Shown: positions 1 to 12,464 of the stretch, piece after piece
How positions within the stretch are numbered: position 1 is the first letter of the stretch
How the letters are laid out: each line of letters opens with the position of its first letter
DNA from: Burhinus oedicnemus
Taxonomy: Eukaryota; Chordata; Aves; Charadriiformes; Burhinidae
DNA: 64,000 nt
Direction of reading: 5' to 3'
Assembly (NCBI GenBank): GCA_008921705.1
Contig: VFFE01007034.1
Coordinates: forward strand, 1,128,649-1,192,648
Translations under genes and position numbers: made by a program
Notes under the pieces: generated by a model
What the model saw: the letters and a program-made list of their open reading frames with translations, nothing else
What the model was told of the DNA's origin: nothing
Databases searched by the model: none

Positions 1-3000
1 TGTTTTCACTTGCTCAATTTACAGTACAAATGTTTCTTGTAACACATACAGAAATAAAAATGCACGCTATCATTATTCACTTTACTCCTGAAATTGATAA
101 ATCCTGAACTGTTCTAAAGGCGTTGTGCTGTATTTAAATAGGAGATAACTGTTAAAGACTTGCTTTGCTGTATTTTTCCAGAGTTTCTGTTGTGAAATAG
201 ACAGAAATACTTGATGGTCTGACTTGGGATTTGACTATTTTAGCCCATGACATTAGAGGCAAAGGTGAAAGTATTAGTGAGCAGAGCTAGTGTTTCGGGG
301 CGAAGGGCAACCTATCAAGACGTTACCTAACAAATAAAAATGGAATATTTCACCTTATTTGTAAAAGAAAATGGTGAAGATTTACTTTTTAGAATAATTG
401 TAACACACATGTAGTGCTGTTTTATGTCTCCAGCAAAGTATAACAGATGGACTGTGGGTTTATTGGGAAAAAAAAATGTGCTGAAAGATTTTTATTATGT
501 GAGAAAGAGAGAACAAAACCCAAGGAAACATCTGGACAATTAATCTCTCAAATCTTTGTATATAACATGAAGAAAATTACTCAAATATTTCAGAAGTCTC
601 GCTCAGAAACAAATTAACTATTGTTAGCAAAGCACAATAATTTATCGTCCTACATGTAAAAAGATCTTTGTAATTAATAATTAATTGATGCCACTTTGTT
701 TTTCACCCATGGAAAAATAAAGAACAGGGAGAGCAGCGTGTTCCTCATAAGGTTTCTACTTTGTCATTATGAAATGATGAATCACTTTCACCAAAGCTGA
801 ACTGATCTGTCGTCTTTCAAGGAAGCATATGTCATTACGGGGAAAACGGTTCTTTACCTATTATTCAAGTCTGCATGGTGTCTGATTACTAAGATGGACC
901 TAAACATCTGGTAATCATGCCACCTCTTCCTGACATGTGTACACAATATGCAATTCTGCTTTGTGGGTTTTTATGTGTGGAGGGTTTTGTTTTGTATTTT
1001 AAAGCTACACAATGACAGGTGAGCAAAGAAATAGGTACTTTTTGTCTGGCTGGTGAAACATTATCTTTTCTGAGAGAGTAGATTACTGTTTAAACTAGTG
1101 TTTCTCAAAGTTGTTGTACCATTAAGCTGTTCTAAATGAAAAATTTGAAGCCTACCATCAATGCCTGCTGGCTGTTTCTCCACATGTCCTTCTCATGTGG
1201 TGCTTTTCCTGTGACAGTAGTGGTGGTACACTGCAGAGAACAGTCATAGATTAAACAATTCGTGTGCTCACTTTTGTGCTCTTAGTTGTGCTCTTAGTTT
1301 GTTGATTTCCTCTCCCTCAGCTTTACATCTTTTAGGAAATGGGAAAGAGTTCCTTTCATTGGTTTACCCGCCTATACCCTTTGAATTCTGGTTTTGGCTT
1401 CCCCCCTAGCAACCCTGCTGTGGGTTTTCTAGTAGATATTCATTCAAAAACTATTAAAAATGTATACTTTGGCCTTTCTCCTCTTCTCCCAGCCAAATAA
1501 GAATACAGATATTTTGCCACACAAGTTCAAAACAGTGGTCTCTCTGGGCTAGTGTCCCATTTCTGTCAGTAACCGTGTGACTTCCAAAGCAGAAACACTA
1601 AGGAAGGCATTCTGAGCAATAATCAAGTCCCAAGAACAAATCATTCTCCGTGTGCAGTCTGACTCATGACCAAAGCTGGAAAATCAGCATCTTTTCTGAA
1701 ACTCAGTTTCATTGTTTGTGTCTAACCCATGCTACTGTATGTCTGGATGTTTAGTTGCATATTTATTTGTCTTTAAATTTCCCTTGAAACTCATTAAACC
1801 CCTGAATTTGCTTTTATCATTTTTTAAGTGATGAATGAAGAAAACTGTCTACTTACATGTTGAAGGAGGAATGTAGGATTATTTTTCTTTCTTTCTTTTT
1901 AGTTAATCTAACAGATAGGAAAACCTCTAAATACCCAGGCTTTTAAAATAGTATGGTTCAATCCCCGCTCTTAAAAAAATGTATTTCTGATATCCAGAGT
2001 TTAAGTAAGTGCCTGGTATTTATATGGATCTTCCCCATCCAGTATCTCTGTTGCCAAGTAGTGTCAAAGGATATTGAAAATTCAGTACCTTGGTGGCAAA
2101 GTATTTTTAGTCAGACAATTTAAAATCTAGTTTTGATATAACACCTATTTCATGTCAACTCCAATGCTACTAGACAGTGGCATTGCTGATTGGGGCTTCT
2201 TGAAACAAAAAGATTACAGTTATATGTTAGCATAACATCCAGAGTCTGGTGCCAGCAAAAATGTTGAAACTTAATTAAAGGGTAACAGTTTTCAAAACAT
2301 CTTGGAAAAAGTTCTGTCATCATATTTAGAAATATATTTTACTTTGGTTTTGTCTTATGTGAAGACACAAAACAAAATTCAAGATTCTTGTAGGAAGATG
2401 TGCAGGGGAGCTTCCCTCTGGGAATGATTTGTTGCTTTTTGATTACTGCTGTGAATGATGGTCTCAAAAGAATCAAAGAGGGTTTCTGATGCTCTCACCA
2501 GTGATTTAGGAAAAAAACCAAGAAAACGCCTTAACTACTTTTATTGATTCAATGTGTGTGTTTGTTTATTTGTTTTCCTTTCATGACTCATACTTGAAAT
2601 GACATTAGTAAATATATTTAAACAGACAGTGTCTTTTGACTGTTTTCTGTATTTTGGTATTTAATTTTTCAGTGTACATACCAGATATGTCTGACAAATT
2701 AATTAATATCAGCCACTGAAGAATAAAGATTTAAGGCTCTAGATATTTGTACTGACATCACCTTTTGTGCCTCACAGATCTGCAAATTAACTGAGATTAG
2801 CATAAGAGTTTTCATTTGAGATAAATTTGTTCAGTAGTATTGTACTGTACTGAATGTTATTCTCTGCAATGAACTAGTTAATATTTACTGCAGTTGTTGT
2901 TCACTGAAATATTCTGAACTTCACCAGGAGTATATCTAGCATCAGTGTTTCACCAGTTTATGCCTCCCCAGGAATACTACTATAAACTAGTTTTTAATAT

Positions 3001-4020
3001 CAATATTATAAATTAACGACATAGCATGAAGACAACTACTTTCCCTTACAGATCTTGACTTAAGGAGTGTCAGAACTCAGAGACAGAAGATATTTTTTTT
3101 TTCCCTTGAATAATATTTGAGTTGCTAGCTGAATCATGGTGGTGCTTGTGGTATTTTACCAAGGAATTGTGGCAAAAAGAATTTTGATGGCCTGGAAGCA
3201 CCAAAACAAAATACTTTGATTTAGAAGAAGGAAAGTGATTATGTTGTTCTGGGATTTGGGTGTTTGTTTGTTTTTTAATTATTTAGGGTGTGGTAATGAT
3301 GTCATTAATTAAAACAAGCAACAGAAAAATTGTGGACAGCTTTTTAAAAAAATAACGCATTCAGAGAACAACCAACTTCCTCTCAAAATATAATAAAAAA
3401 ATGCAATAGAACTTAAAAGTCCAACCTTCCTGTTTTCCAAAGGATCAGTTCAATCCAGTTATTATATGTGACCCTAGTATGTTTGTGTGCCATAGCCATG
3501 GCCAACCATAATACACTTGGAAAACTACAGGACCAAATTTCTTCACTTAGGTCATTCTTATTCCAAATAAAATGACATGTATTTGAATGCAAAATAGATT
3601 CCACAAATTAAGAGGTAAACTCTTTTTCTGCTTATATTTGCCTAATCCACATATGCTTTCATTGATGGTCAATTCAGTGAAAACCAGGAAGGGTAGGAAT
3701 ACAAGCAAAACGAAAACAACATGGCAGGTTGAGGGTCTCCAGAAAACAGGCATGGCAGTTGCTTTCATCACTACCGTCTCAAAACCCATTTTCTCTAAAG
3801 TGTAAGGATGTTGGATTCTCATTTGTGGCAGCAGTATTAGACTTTGAAAACAGATGTTTCTCCTCCCCACCTAAGTTTTTTAGTCTGTTGCAATAAAAAC
3901 CAAATTTCATCATTTATACTATACACAGATTCCAACTGGCAACTTCCAGCCTGCAGATTCGTTGCATCTGACCTAACAGTAAGGAGACAAATACTTTCTA
4001 CTTACCTCAGGTAACAGAAC
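1..4020. other. Unique AT-rich noncoding sequence
   Basis: No gene, RNA or recognisable repeat was seen. The stretch near 640-700 is rich in TAAT/ATTA cores (possible homeodomain sites, also expected by chance in AT-rich DNA). Short open frames on both strands near 3.4-3.9 kb overlap each other and resemble no protein family that I recognise. Confidence 0.6.
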
Positions 4021-4479
4021 ATAGCTCAGCAGGAAGTGCTACTATCTCAGAAGGAATGGGTGGTCATGGCAGCTCAACAGTGTAGTTACTGCAAAGTGAT
4101 GTTCATGGAAGCTCCAGCAGCTAAAACCCCGTCCGAACAGAGCCTCTCAAACAATGTTTCATGGGCAGCTACTGCTCACAGTCCTGGGACACTTGAGGGT
4201 AATCAGACACCAAAAAGCTATCATCACCTCCAGTTTGTCCTGCTGCAGTCCCTCTGGTCAATCTCCCAAGGAAGTCCAGCAGTGAAGACTTGCAGAACCT
4301 CACACACCTCCCCGTGGCAGTCAGCCATATGGCAAAGGAGTTTGGACCCCCCACCCCCAATATGCATCACCCTGGCCCAAGTAGGTGCCCTCAAACATGA
4401 TCTTTCCAAAGTCATTGAAAAGATTGAATTGTCATGGGAGAGTTTTTCTTTCACTTGGATGTTATTTGGTTTTGGCTAA

Positions 4480-6430
4480 ATATGAGAATAAAAGAAAATG
4501 GTGGGTCCTTTTCAGAGCTTCATGTTTGTACTTTTGTAATAACTTGGGCTTTTACCTTTGAATGCACAGTAAATGATGTACATGTCCCTCCTTTGTATGA
4601 CTGTTGCTTGTCAAGGTGAAGCTGATAAAGAGAGGCAAAGGCCTTGGAAAGGTCACATGTTAAGTCACCAACAGAGCCTGTTGTCACTGAGGAACAGCGG
4701 CTTCCCCCCCCGCCCCCATCAGTTTAGATGATGTCTTCCTTCTGAATTGAATTCCCCTTCATGTAATGTATTATTTTCTTGACTTGTTAGGGACATACAT
4801 GAAACCTGGTGATGCATTCTCAGTACCATGAACTCTGAATCAGGCACTTTATTATTCACGGGTAGTAAACTCAGTCTCCTAGCCTGACAGTACTTCTAGG
4901 TCAAAACTGCTTATTTCACTGCCACATGCTTTAGTCTTCAAATTCATGTTGTATAGTCTAAGTTACAGGCATCTAGATGTAACGTTATCTAACATGTCAG
5001 TATAGTTCTTTTGGAAACACGATAGACCCTTTGTTGTTACACACATTTTGTATAATAAGGAGAGGGTGTCCAGTTCCCTATATTAAGTAATGGCAGGGCT
5101 AAAGTTGCTATCACCAAACAGAAGTTTCTTTTGATGCTCAGTCAAACAATACAGTCCTGTCACAAGGACCTGACATCTGCAGCCTGTGTCACGCCTTTTG
5201 TCCAAGTCCCTGAGAATTGCACTTGCAGACTGGGAGCAAAAACAAATGAAGAATTCCAAAGGAATTTCGATATAGTCCACTTTAGTACTTCTAAGTCATT
5301 CTGCCAGTATGCCACATACTCATTTTCTCAGTTTCACTAAGTATTTTTGATGTTGTCCTTATTATGATTTCTTCTTCATACAAGTTACTTGTATGAGAAG
5401 TATTTCCTGAACTCATTTTTGTTCTGTTTTCAGATCAGCTTTCACATTGTAGAAGCTCTGCAGAGACTCAAATGAGAGAAATCAATTGTCTGTACTTGAT
5501 TCTTTTTTTAGTGGCAGTGTGCGCCCTCCCAGGATTCTCAGCTTGTTCTCACAATTACCATGGGATCTGATAGCAATTTTTTAAATGTAATTATGTGCTT
5601 ATAAATGCTGTGCATTTCTTTTCAGCATATTGCCCAGAAATGCTATATTTGAAGTGAAAACATTATATCTCTTGAGTACATTGTGTAATACAAAACATAT
5701 TCAAGTCAGATATGATTTATTGTTTCTGTTATGTTCTATTGTTTCTGTAATTCCTATTTGCTCTAACATTGGTGCACTGTACTCCAGTATCCATTGTAGC
5801 AGAACTGTACAAATATATAAAAATGCTACCTTTCTTAAACAGCCTTTTTCCATACACCTCATTTTTCAGAAACCCATTCTCTTGAATGAAGTGAACAAAT
5901 TCTTTTAGTTTTAAATTCTTCCAGATATCTCTTTACTGCATGGACTTTAACTTTTTATTGGTTCAGTAAATCTGGGCAGCTGCATCAAACTAATGTTATT
6001 TGTGTGTGTTTTATAAATGTTTTCATAAACACGTAGATGGAAAATGCATAACTATTTGATATTATGTATCAAAACTCGCATTAAAAGAACATCAGTGGTT
6101 CAAATATAATCATTCAGAAGTTGGAGTTTCACATTATGTCCAACCTTATGTGTGTAACCCAGTCTTTAATTGCAGAATCAATTAATATTTTTCAATAGAA
6201 TGTTTGCCTCAGGTTGTATTACAGCACATATTCTCATTTCTGAAAGGCTTGGCTTTGACACCACAGTATTCCCTTGGCAGAGGTTCTTTTATATGTGTGT
6301 GTGTTTTAAAATGTAATTCCCAGTAACTACCATGTCCCAATCAATATTCTTTGAAGGTCATGATCAAATTCCCGTTTATTTCAATGCTGCAATTTCCAGA
6401 TTCCTAACAAGTGTTGGTAATTGGACAGTT
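4480..6430. other. Unique noncoding sequence
   Basis: Nothing beyond short chance open frames is seen. There is a short C-rich run near 4700-4720. No repeat family was recognised by eye. Confidence 0.55.
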
Positions 6431-6487
6431 AAAAAAAAAAAAACCAACACAAAAAACCAACACAACTCCCCCCAAAACCCCCCAACA
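6431..6487. repeat. A-rich/C-rich low-complexity tract
   Basis: A run of 13 A is followed by degenerate ACCAACAC-type units and short C runs. It could be the degraded 3' tail of an old retroposed element, but no body of such an element is recognisable beside it. Confidence 0.8.
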
Positions 6488-6489
6488 GA

Positions 6490-9400
6490 GAAGTTGTCTA
6501 CTCATAAGGCATTCAACCGGAATGCCTTGGAGTACTGAGTATAACCTGCCTGCCTGCCTGTCTGTTTGTTGGTGTCACCCGGGTGGCACACAGGGTGGTC
6601 CCGAATCTCACAAAGCAGGTGCGTGTGTGTGGAAGCACGCTTGAAGGAGGGATATATTCCTAACTCCAGCCAATGCAGTCCTGGCACCTTTGCGTTCAAA
6701 CTGATATATTATTTATTTGCATAACACAGAAATATCATGTTTCAACTCTTGTTGAAGCACTTCTTCCATTAAATGAAAAGAAGAAGGATAAGAGAAAGAG
6801 AATAGATGGTAAAGAGCTTTCCTCCCTATTGTAAGGCACTCCAGTTGAATAGGAGCATGTGGTTTGAATTGCCAGAGGGGAGGTTTCTTCCTGTTTCACG
6901 CAGCTAAGTCCAGAGTCATTTGAATCCTCTCTTGTGTTCCAGAAAGTTAAAGACTGACTGGTAGGTGCAAACTGTAGTTTACTTCTGTAGTGGCAAACAG
7001 GAACTGTTTGGTTGGTGTTGTGTTTCTTGGAGCTAATGAGTATGTTGAAGTCTGAGAGCTCATGGGATCTGACAAGGGGGAGTTGTGGCAAGAGAGAGTG
7101 GTCTCTGCTTGGAGACAGATTATGATGAGGAGCAAGGAACAGCCACTCACTGTAGTGACCGACCTCCCTAGTAATCAGAGGGCACTGAGTAGAGTTTGCT
7201 GCCACTCAAAGTCACCGATTTCATTAAACCCAGTAAGGGAGCAAGAGTACAGTAGATGGGGTAGAATCTTTTTTGCTTCTCTCTTTCTGGCTTAACTATT
7301 TTGTGTTTCTATTTCACAAGTATCCAATTTATGTTCCAGTGGATGTTAGTCTTTTTTTATTTTTTTTTATTTTAAAGCCTGTCAGACATTTGGTGGGGAA
7401 GTCACTATGAGGGGAAAGTGTTGGCAGAACCACCTCAACGCTGCTTTCTATTCTTTGTGTCTGCGGGTTTTTAGCATAGCCATCCTGTACCCAAAAAAGA
7501 TACAAACTGCAAAGAACTTTTTCTTTCTGCTGCACTACAGAGTATTAATTTTGAGGCAGGGCTGTGCTTTAAGGCAAGTTACTTCAGGAGCATTCACGTG
7601 TTGTAATGTGCCCTTGTTGTGAAGCTTCACAACCTTTAGGAATATGCAGATTTCAGATGCCATGCCATATTTTGGGAGTTTCCAGATGGGCACTCTGTAA
7701 CCAAAATAACTCACAATCAGTGACGTTTCTAGAATGTCATTTTCTCCTTTTCTCTGCCCATGGGCACTAACATGCCATAACTGCTTGTTTCTATGTGTAC
7801 TGGTGTCAGTGGGACAACGCCAGGTGTACTCCACTCAAAGGAGCATCTGAAAGCCTTTTAAATAACCTAAGCTGTTTACTTTGTGCTGTGGTGTCTTGAG
7901 ACAGAAGATAATCTTCCATTCTCCCTTTTTAATATGAAACATCTCAGTCATACAGAAATTATCCTGTAAATGGCTTGTTTGCATGCTCTACTGGTATAAT
8001 GTGCTGTTTCCACTTACAGGACCAGTGCTTCCTCAGACAACTAAATCTGTTTTATAATTCCAGGCATAAGGTTTTTTTGGCACAATAAAAGTTAATTTTT
8101 TACTAAAATTTCCAAAAATCACAACTGCTACTGCCAATTTATATCACTGGGAAACCGGGCTACTCAACCATAATATTTTCATATAAATGCATTGGCTTAG
8201 GACATTTCTCCCTTGGGTTATGCAAGATGGATAAAAAGTCTAGTAAAGGTATTGAATAAAAAGAAGTTTAAAAGGATGTTTAAAGTTAATTTGAGATGAA
8301 GCTTGAACTTCACTTTAGAGGATGTAAAAAATTACTTAAAGGATTTTATGTTTCACTGCTGCCTGGAAGACTGGCATAATAACTAAATCTTAGGTGTTTG
8401 TTGTTATGCTCTATTTGCCACCAAGCTGAAACTTTGGCTTCTAGTCTCTTCTGAGTTATCATGTTGGAAAGAGTCAGCTGCCATGAAATGGACATCTGGG
8501 TAAAGCTGGAGGATTTTACTGGTAAGGATATGCTAGTGGGTGCTTTGAGCAGCCTATGTGACAGGTGAGGCTGTTTTGATTTTATTATTTTTTAATTTTT
8601 ACTATTTATAGAGTTTTGGTAATGTGAATGAGGTGAACCCCCTTTTTCTCTGCTGTTTTGGGGCAAAAGCTACTTTAAACCAGACACAGGGAAAGAGAAG
8701 TATAATTTATTTTTCTTTACCTTAGCCTCACTGTGCTAGATTTCTCCCATCCTTCCACCTGCAACCAGAGTTATCTGTGGCCAGTGAAACAGTTAATTCC
8801 ACTGCTCCAAACTGTCACTGGGATTTAGAGCCAGTGCTCTAGGATTTGGATATTTACTTACGCAGATTTCATGCAATCAACAGATGCAAAACTAAACCTA
8901 GGAGTGACATTTGCATTTGCTTCCTATTTTGAAGGTTGTCTTACTGATTGGGAAGCTGAGCTTTCAATGCCCCATTATGCTGCAAATTAAAAGAATTAAT
9001 AATCATGTAACCATGTATGTAACGTAATATTCATATTTTGTGTGGGGTATTACATATATAAATGAGCTGGACTCATCACTTTATGAGCTGGTCAAGGCCA
9101 GATCACCTCAACTCCCTTCAAGCAAAGGTTAATAGTAAACTGACACTGATTAGCTCATTGGTCATGTTTCTTCATGGCCAACAGTATTTCCAGTTTTCAG
9201 GCTAACCTGGGATATAGGGCTGTTGTTTGTGAGATGTCCAGAAAAAGGAAAACATTTCCAGAAGAAGAATAGATTCTGTATGGGTGTCTGGCAAATTTCC
9301 TTGGAGCTACAGCCTGATGTGATGAATGATTGTTTAGGACCAGTAATTGTCTGTGTCTGGTAGGTAACTGAAGGGAGAAATTATGGGGGACCTTGAAAAT

Positions 9401-11040
9401 AGAACTGAGAGATCCAAGGGAACCATGTGATATCTGGTGTAATTTACATGCCTCTTACCCTTACCATTCATCAGTATTGCTTTTTTTGCCTTTTTTCTTT
9501 TTTTTTCCAGGGGGCGGGGGTTGGTGAGAGGGGGAGAAGTGTATTGCATACACTGAAATGCTTACTACATTTCAGTTACTGACAGGACCTGTTGGAGAAT
9601 CATTGTCCGGTGGAAAATCCAATGTCTACAAAGTCTACTTTTTCTATGTGAAAGTCTGAAATCTTGCCAAAACACAGCAGGAAACCCAAATTGCAGTATA
9701 TTGTTTCAGGTCAGTTTGGTGCACATCAGAATTTAGTTGAATGGATTGCAAACATTTAATTTTAAAACAACTTATGATACCTGCGTTTTCCAACCAGCAC
9801 ATTTCCCTCTGAGGCCTGAAATTCAAGCTCCCTATGTCTCTTGAAGTCTGAGCTTGACCAGAGGACTATTTCTGCCATAAGATAACAGTTTCCCCTTTAA
9901 CCAGTGTTCTTTGTACTGCATCATGGGGTTACACAACTGGAATTTATTATGAGAGATGGAGAAAGCCTAACATAAACAGAATCTGAAGTGGACCTCCTCT
10001 GTGGCAATGGGAAATGCATTTTTAATGTTGAGATTAATTCATCTGAAGTGTTTTGTCTCAGCTCAATAAATTGAAATGAGATGCTTTTGTCTAAAAATTA
10101 TTGAAATATATGAATATTGATACTGATAGAAATGCAAGTAAAACTGCCTTTGGCCTCCAGAAACTGTCTGTGCAAAATTTTCATTCTTTCTGGTTTCCTT
10201 GGTGTCCAAGATCACCTTAAAAGTGTGAGATAAAAGAAATAGATAAGCTTTACCTGACATAAGCAGCAGTCTCCTTCCGGTATATTGATGTAGGTTTGAA
10301 ATACCAAAACTTCTCAATGCAGAAAAGAAGTTTGAATAATGACAATGGATGTTAAAATTTTGGTACAGCATGGTTAGCATAGCTGTGATGTAGGGAGTCA
10401 GCTGAGGTTTCCTTCAGCCAACGATCCACCACTTACCTTATAGCCTACTGTTACACTCTTCCTGTATTGTACACGTGCTTAGTAGTTACGGTACTGCCAC
10501 AAAAATGGCAGTGTTTAGATGATGACGCCTGGGAGAACAGATGTAGTGAATCCAGGTGAGGAAGTAAGCTGGATTAGCTCATTAAGTCATATCAGATAAA
10601 AATTAATAGCTTGTGGTCAGGTCAAAGCAGCAACTTTTGTGAAGAAAAACATAGCTGGATAAGATGAAATGTTAGTTTGTAAGCACTTCTACACTACGTT
10701 TATTTCCACACAGATGGTCTCATATTGATACAGAAATGTGGAGACCCTTGTGAAAAGAAGGGCAAAACAGTATATCTCTCTAATTATGTTGTGGATATTT
10801 AACACCATCTTGTTCCTCTCATGTTTCATCTTTTAGCACGATTCCCTCTGTTCACTCATTTTGTATTAACGTGCAATTTCTTTAGTAACATAATATTGGT
10901 GTCCGACTGCCAAAGCAAATGTAGGGTACAGATTTTCATTAGCTAGAGGTCTGGAATCTTTTATTTGATTAATTATTCTAAGGCAATAGGACAGTTGTGT
11001 GAAAAAAAACTATGCATGCTCCTTTTACCAAATGTGCTTA
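6490..11040. other. Unique noncoding sequence with simple tracts
   Basis: No gene was recognised. It includes a T-rich tract at about 7352-7373 and a T-rich then G-rich stretch at about 9480-9534. The 156-codon minus-strand open frame at 6735-7205 has no recognisable domain and is treated as chance. Confidence 0.55.
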
Positions 11041-11052
11041 CGAGAGAAACTT

Positions 11053-11072
11053 GGGGCGGGGGAGGGGGGAGG
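11053..11072 (+). repeat. G-rich tract, weak quadruplex candidate
   Basis: G runs of 4, 5, 6 and 2 are separated by single bases. Three tracts of at least three G plus a GG make this a borderline, bulged quadruplex candidate on the plus strand. Confidence 0.5.
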
Positions 11073-11095
11073 TATTATTTATATATTGTTTTAAA

Positions 11096-11800
11096 AAATT
11101 ACATTAGCACTTGCTGCCCCAGCAGACTTCTTGGGTTTTGCTAAAATTGTCCTCTGATTATCTGTTGGCCCTGTGCAGTAAAATATAATGAAGGGCTTTG
11201 GGCATGTTTCAACACATCAATTATCAGTTTTATACAAAGAGCTATCAGTGGGCAGGGTGCTTACCCATTACACTGGAAAGACTGTGGCTTTTGTTCACAC
11301 GGTAATGATAGGCAATTCACGAATAGCCAACAATACAAAATCATAACATTAGCCTGGAGTTGGGCAGATATATTACCACTGCCAGAAAGAATAATTTTGA
11401 TGAACTGTTGAAGTCATTATTCAGTTCCATTACTCTGTCATAACATCCATTCAGCCTGTGTCTAGGTTATGTTTGGTTTGTTGTTATAACTTCTGTAGTG
11501 GAAGTCAGCTGCAGTGTAACCTTTGTCAATAAAAGACCAACACAAACAGTTGGGTTTTGTATGTTATTAGCCGTGTTGTCATGGACTTTTTGTTTTCCTC
11601 TCTGGTGGCTACTGAGGTCAGACGTCAGTCTCAGGGCAAACAGAAAAGCTCTATGATGGTGTAGAGATTACCTCATTAAGTGACTATGCGCTATATTAAT
11701 AGTGGCTTTGCCAATGTTACTTTAGGTAAACCCTTGCTTTTTCTGTCATAGTCATAACACTGAAACACTTCCTGTTAATTATGAGCTTCTAGTGACAGTG
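11096..11800. promoter_or_regulatory. Candidate conserved noncoding element
   Basis: This block has balanced composition, no simple repeats, no transposon signature and no sustained open frame. It carries many transcription-factor-like cores: TTAATTA near 11771, CAGCTG near 11506 and a GACGTC core near 11622. That texture resembles vertebrate conserved noncoding elements, but no alignment was available, so the call is a reading impression only. Confidence 0.25.
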
Positions 11801-12233
11801 CCTGTAGAGGAGGCAGACAAAGTGGACGTGCCACTAAGCCTATTTCCTGGCTTCTTGTTTGGTGTAGGTTATAAATTGGTTCTATGATGATAGTGGAATG
11901 GTACAGAACTGGGCAAGACAGAGGTGGAGTTTGAAAGGACAGAGGAAGGGAAATAGGAACGAGTCGGCTTTTTTTCTCTTCCTGCCTCTTCCCACTTTTT
12001 GAAAGGGTTATGCTGAGAGGCAGTGAGCTAACTTAAGAAACATGGTGTTATCCTTGACCACACCCTTCCCATAGAAAACCGTCCGTCAGTGCTGCAGAAA
12101 TCCCTCTTTCAGCTGTGCAGTTTGTGCAGACTTCACCCATGTGTATCCTGGGATGACCTCTCAAAGGCAGTACATGTGCCCTGGTGACCACAAGACTCCC
12201 TTATTGTAATTCTTTCTTAGTTGGTCTTGCAGC

Positions 12234-12461
12234 TTGGCTCCACCACTGCGCCTGAGAGAGCTGAGAATGCACGCCTACCTCACTGGGTTGAATAGCTGTG
12301 ATCAAATTACCACTCTGCCTTCTTTATGTTGGCTCCCTGAAAAAAAAGCTAGTGGTTTGATTTTAAAATTGGCCTTTAAGAAAAGAGTCTTTAGCACAAA
12401 GAGCTGTTTTAAGATATCCAAGACCTGCTTTTTTAGAGTTTTGAGATGGCATTCATTTTAA
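12234..12461 (+). pseudogene. Decayed LINE reverse-transcriptase tail (L2/CR1/Rex1 clade)
   Basis: The plus-strand frame carries the peptide QITTLPSLCWLPEKK, with Trp-Leu-Pro at 12330-12338. It is preceded by YLTGLNSCD and followed by a basic and hydrophobic stretch (LILKLAFKK). This matches the end of the reverse-transcriptase domain of L2/CR1/Rex1-type LINEs, where a conserved 'LLTG..+.DHITP.L.SLHWLPV..RI.FK' motif is followed by lysine-rich sequence. The His of the usual HWLP is replaced by Cys. The frame is open for 75 codons, but no other LINE segments are recognisable around it, so it is a short internal relic, too old to be active. The exact clade cannot be fixed by eye. Known: these motifs define the thumb end of LINE reverse transcriptases. 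Inferred: an ancient pre-avian insertion. Confidence 0.65.
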
Positions 12462-12464
12462 AAG

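Noticed and set aside
4022..4040. tRNA A-box-like TAGCTCAGCAGG
   Set aside because: No B box at the proper distance and no cloverleaf can be drawn.
4036..4479. 147-codon plus-strand open frame
   Set aside because: No recognisable domain or splice context. One or so frames of this length is expected by chance in 64 kb at this composition by rough stop-codon arithmetic.
6735..7205. 156-codon minus-strand open frame
   Set aside because: No domain or codon-like pattern was recognised, and overlapping frames on both strands are also open.
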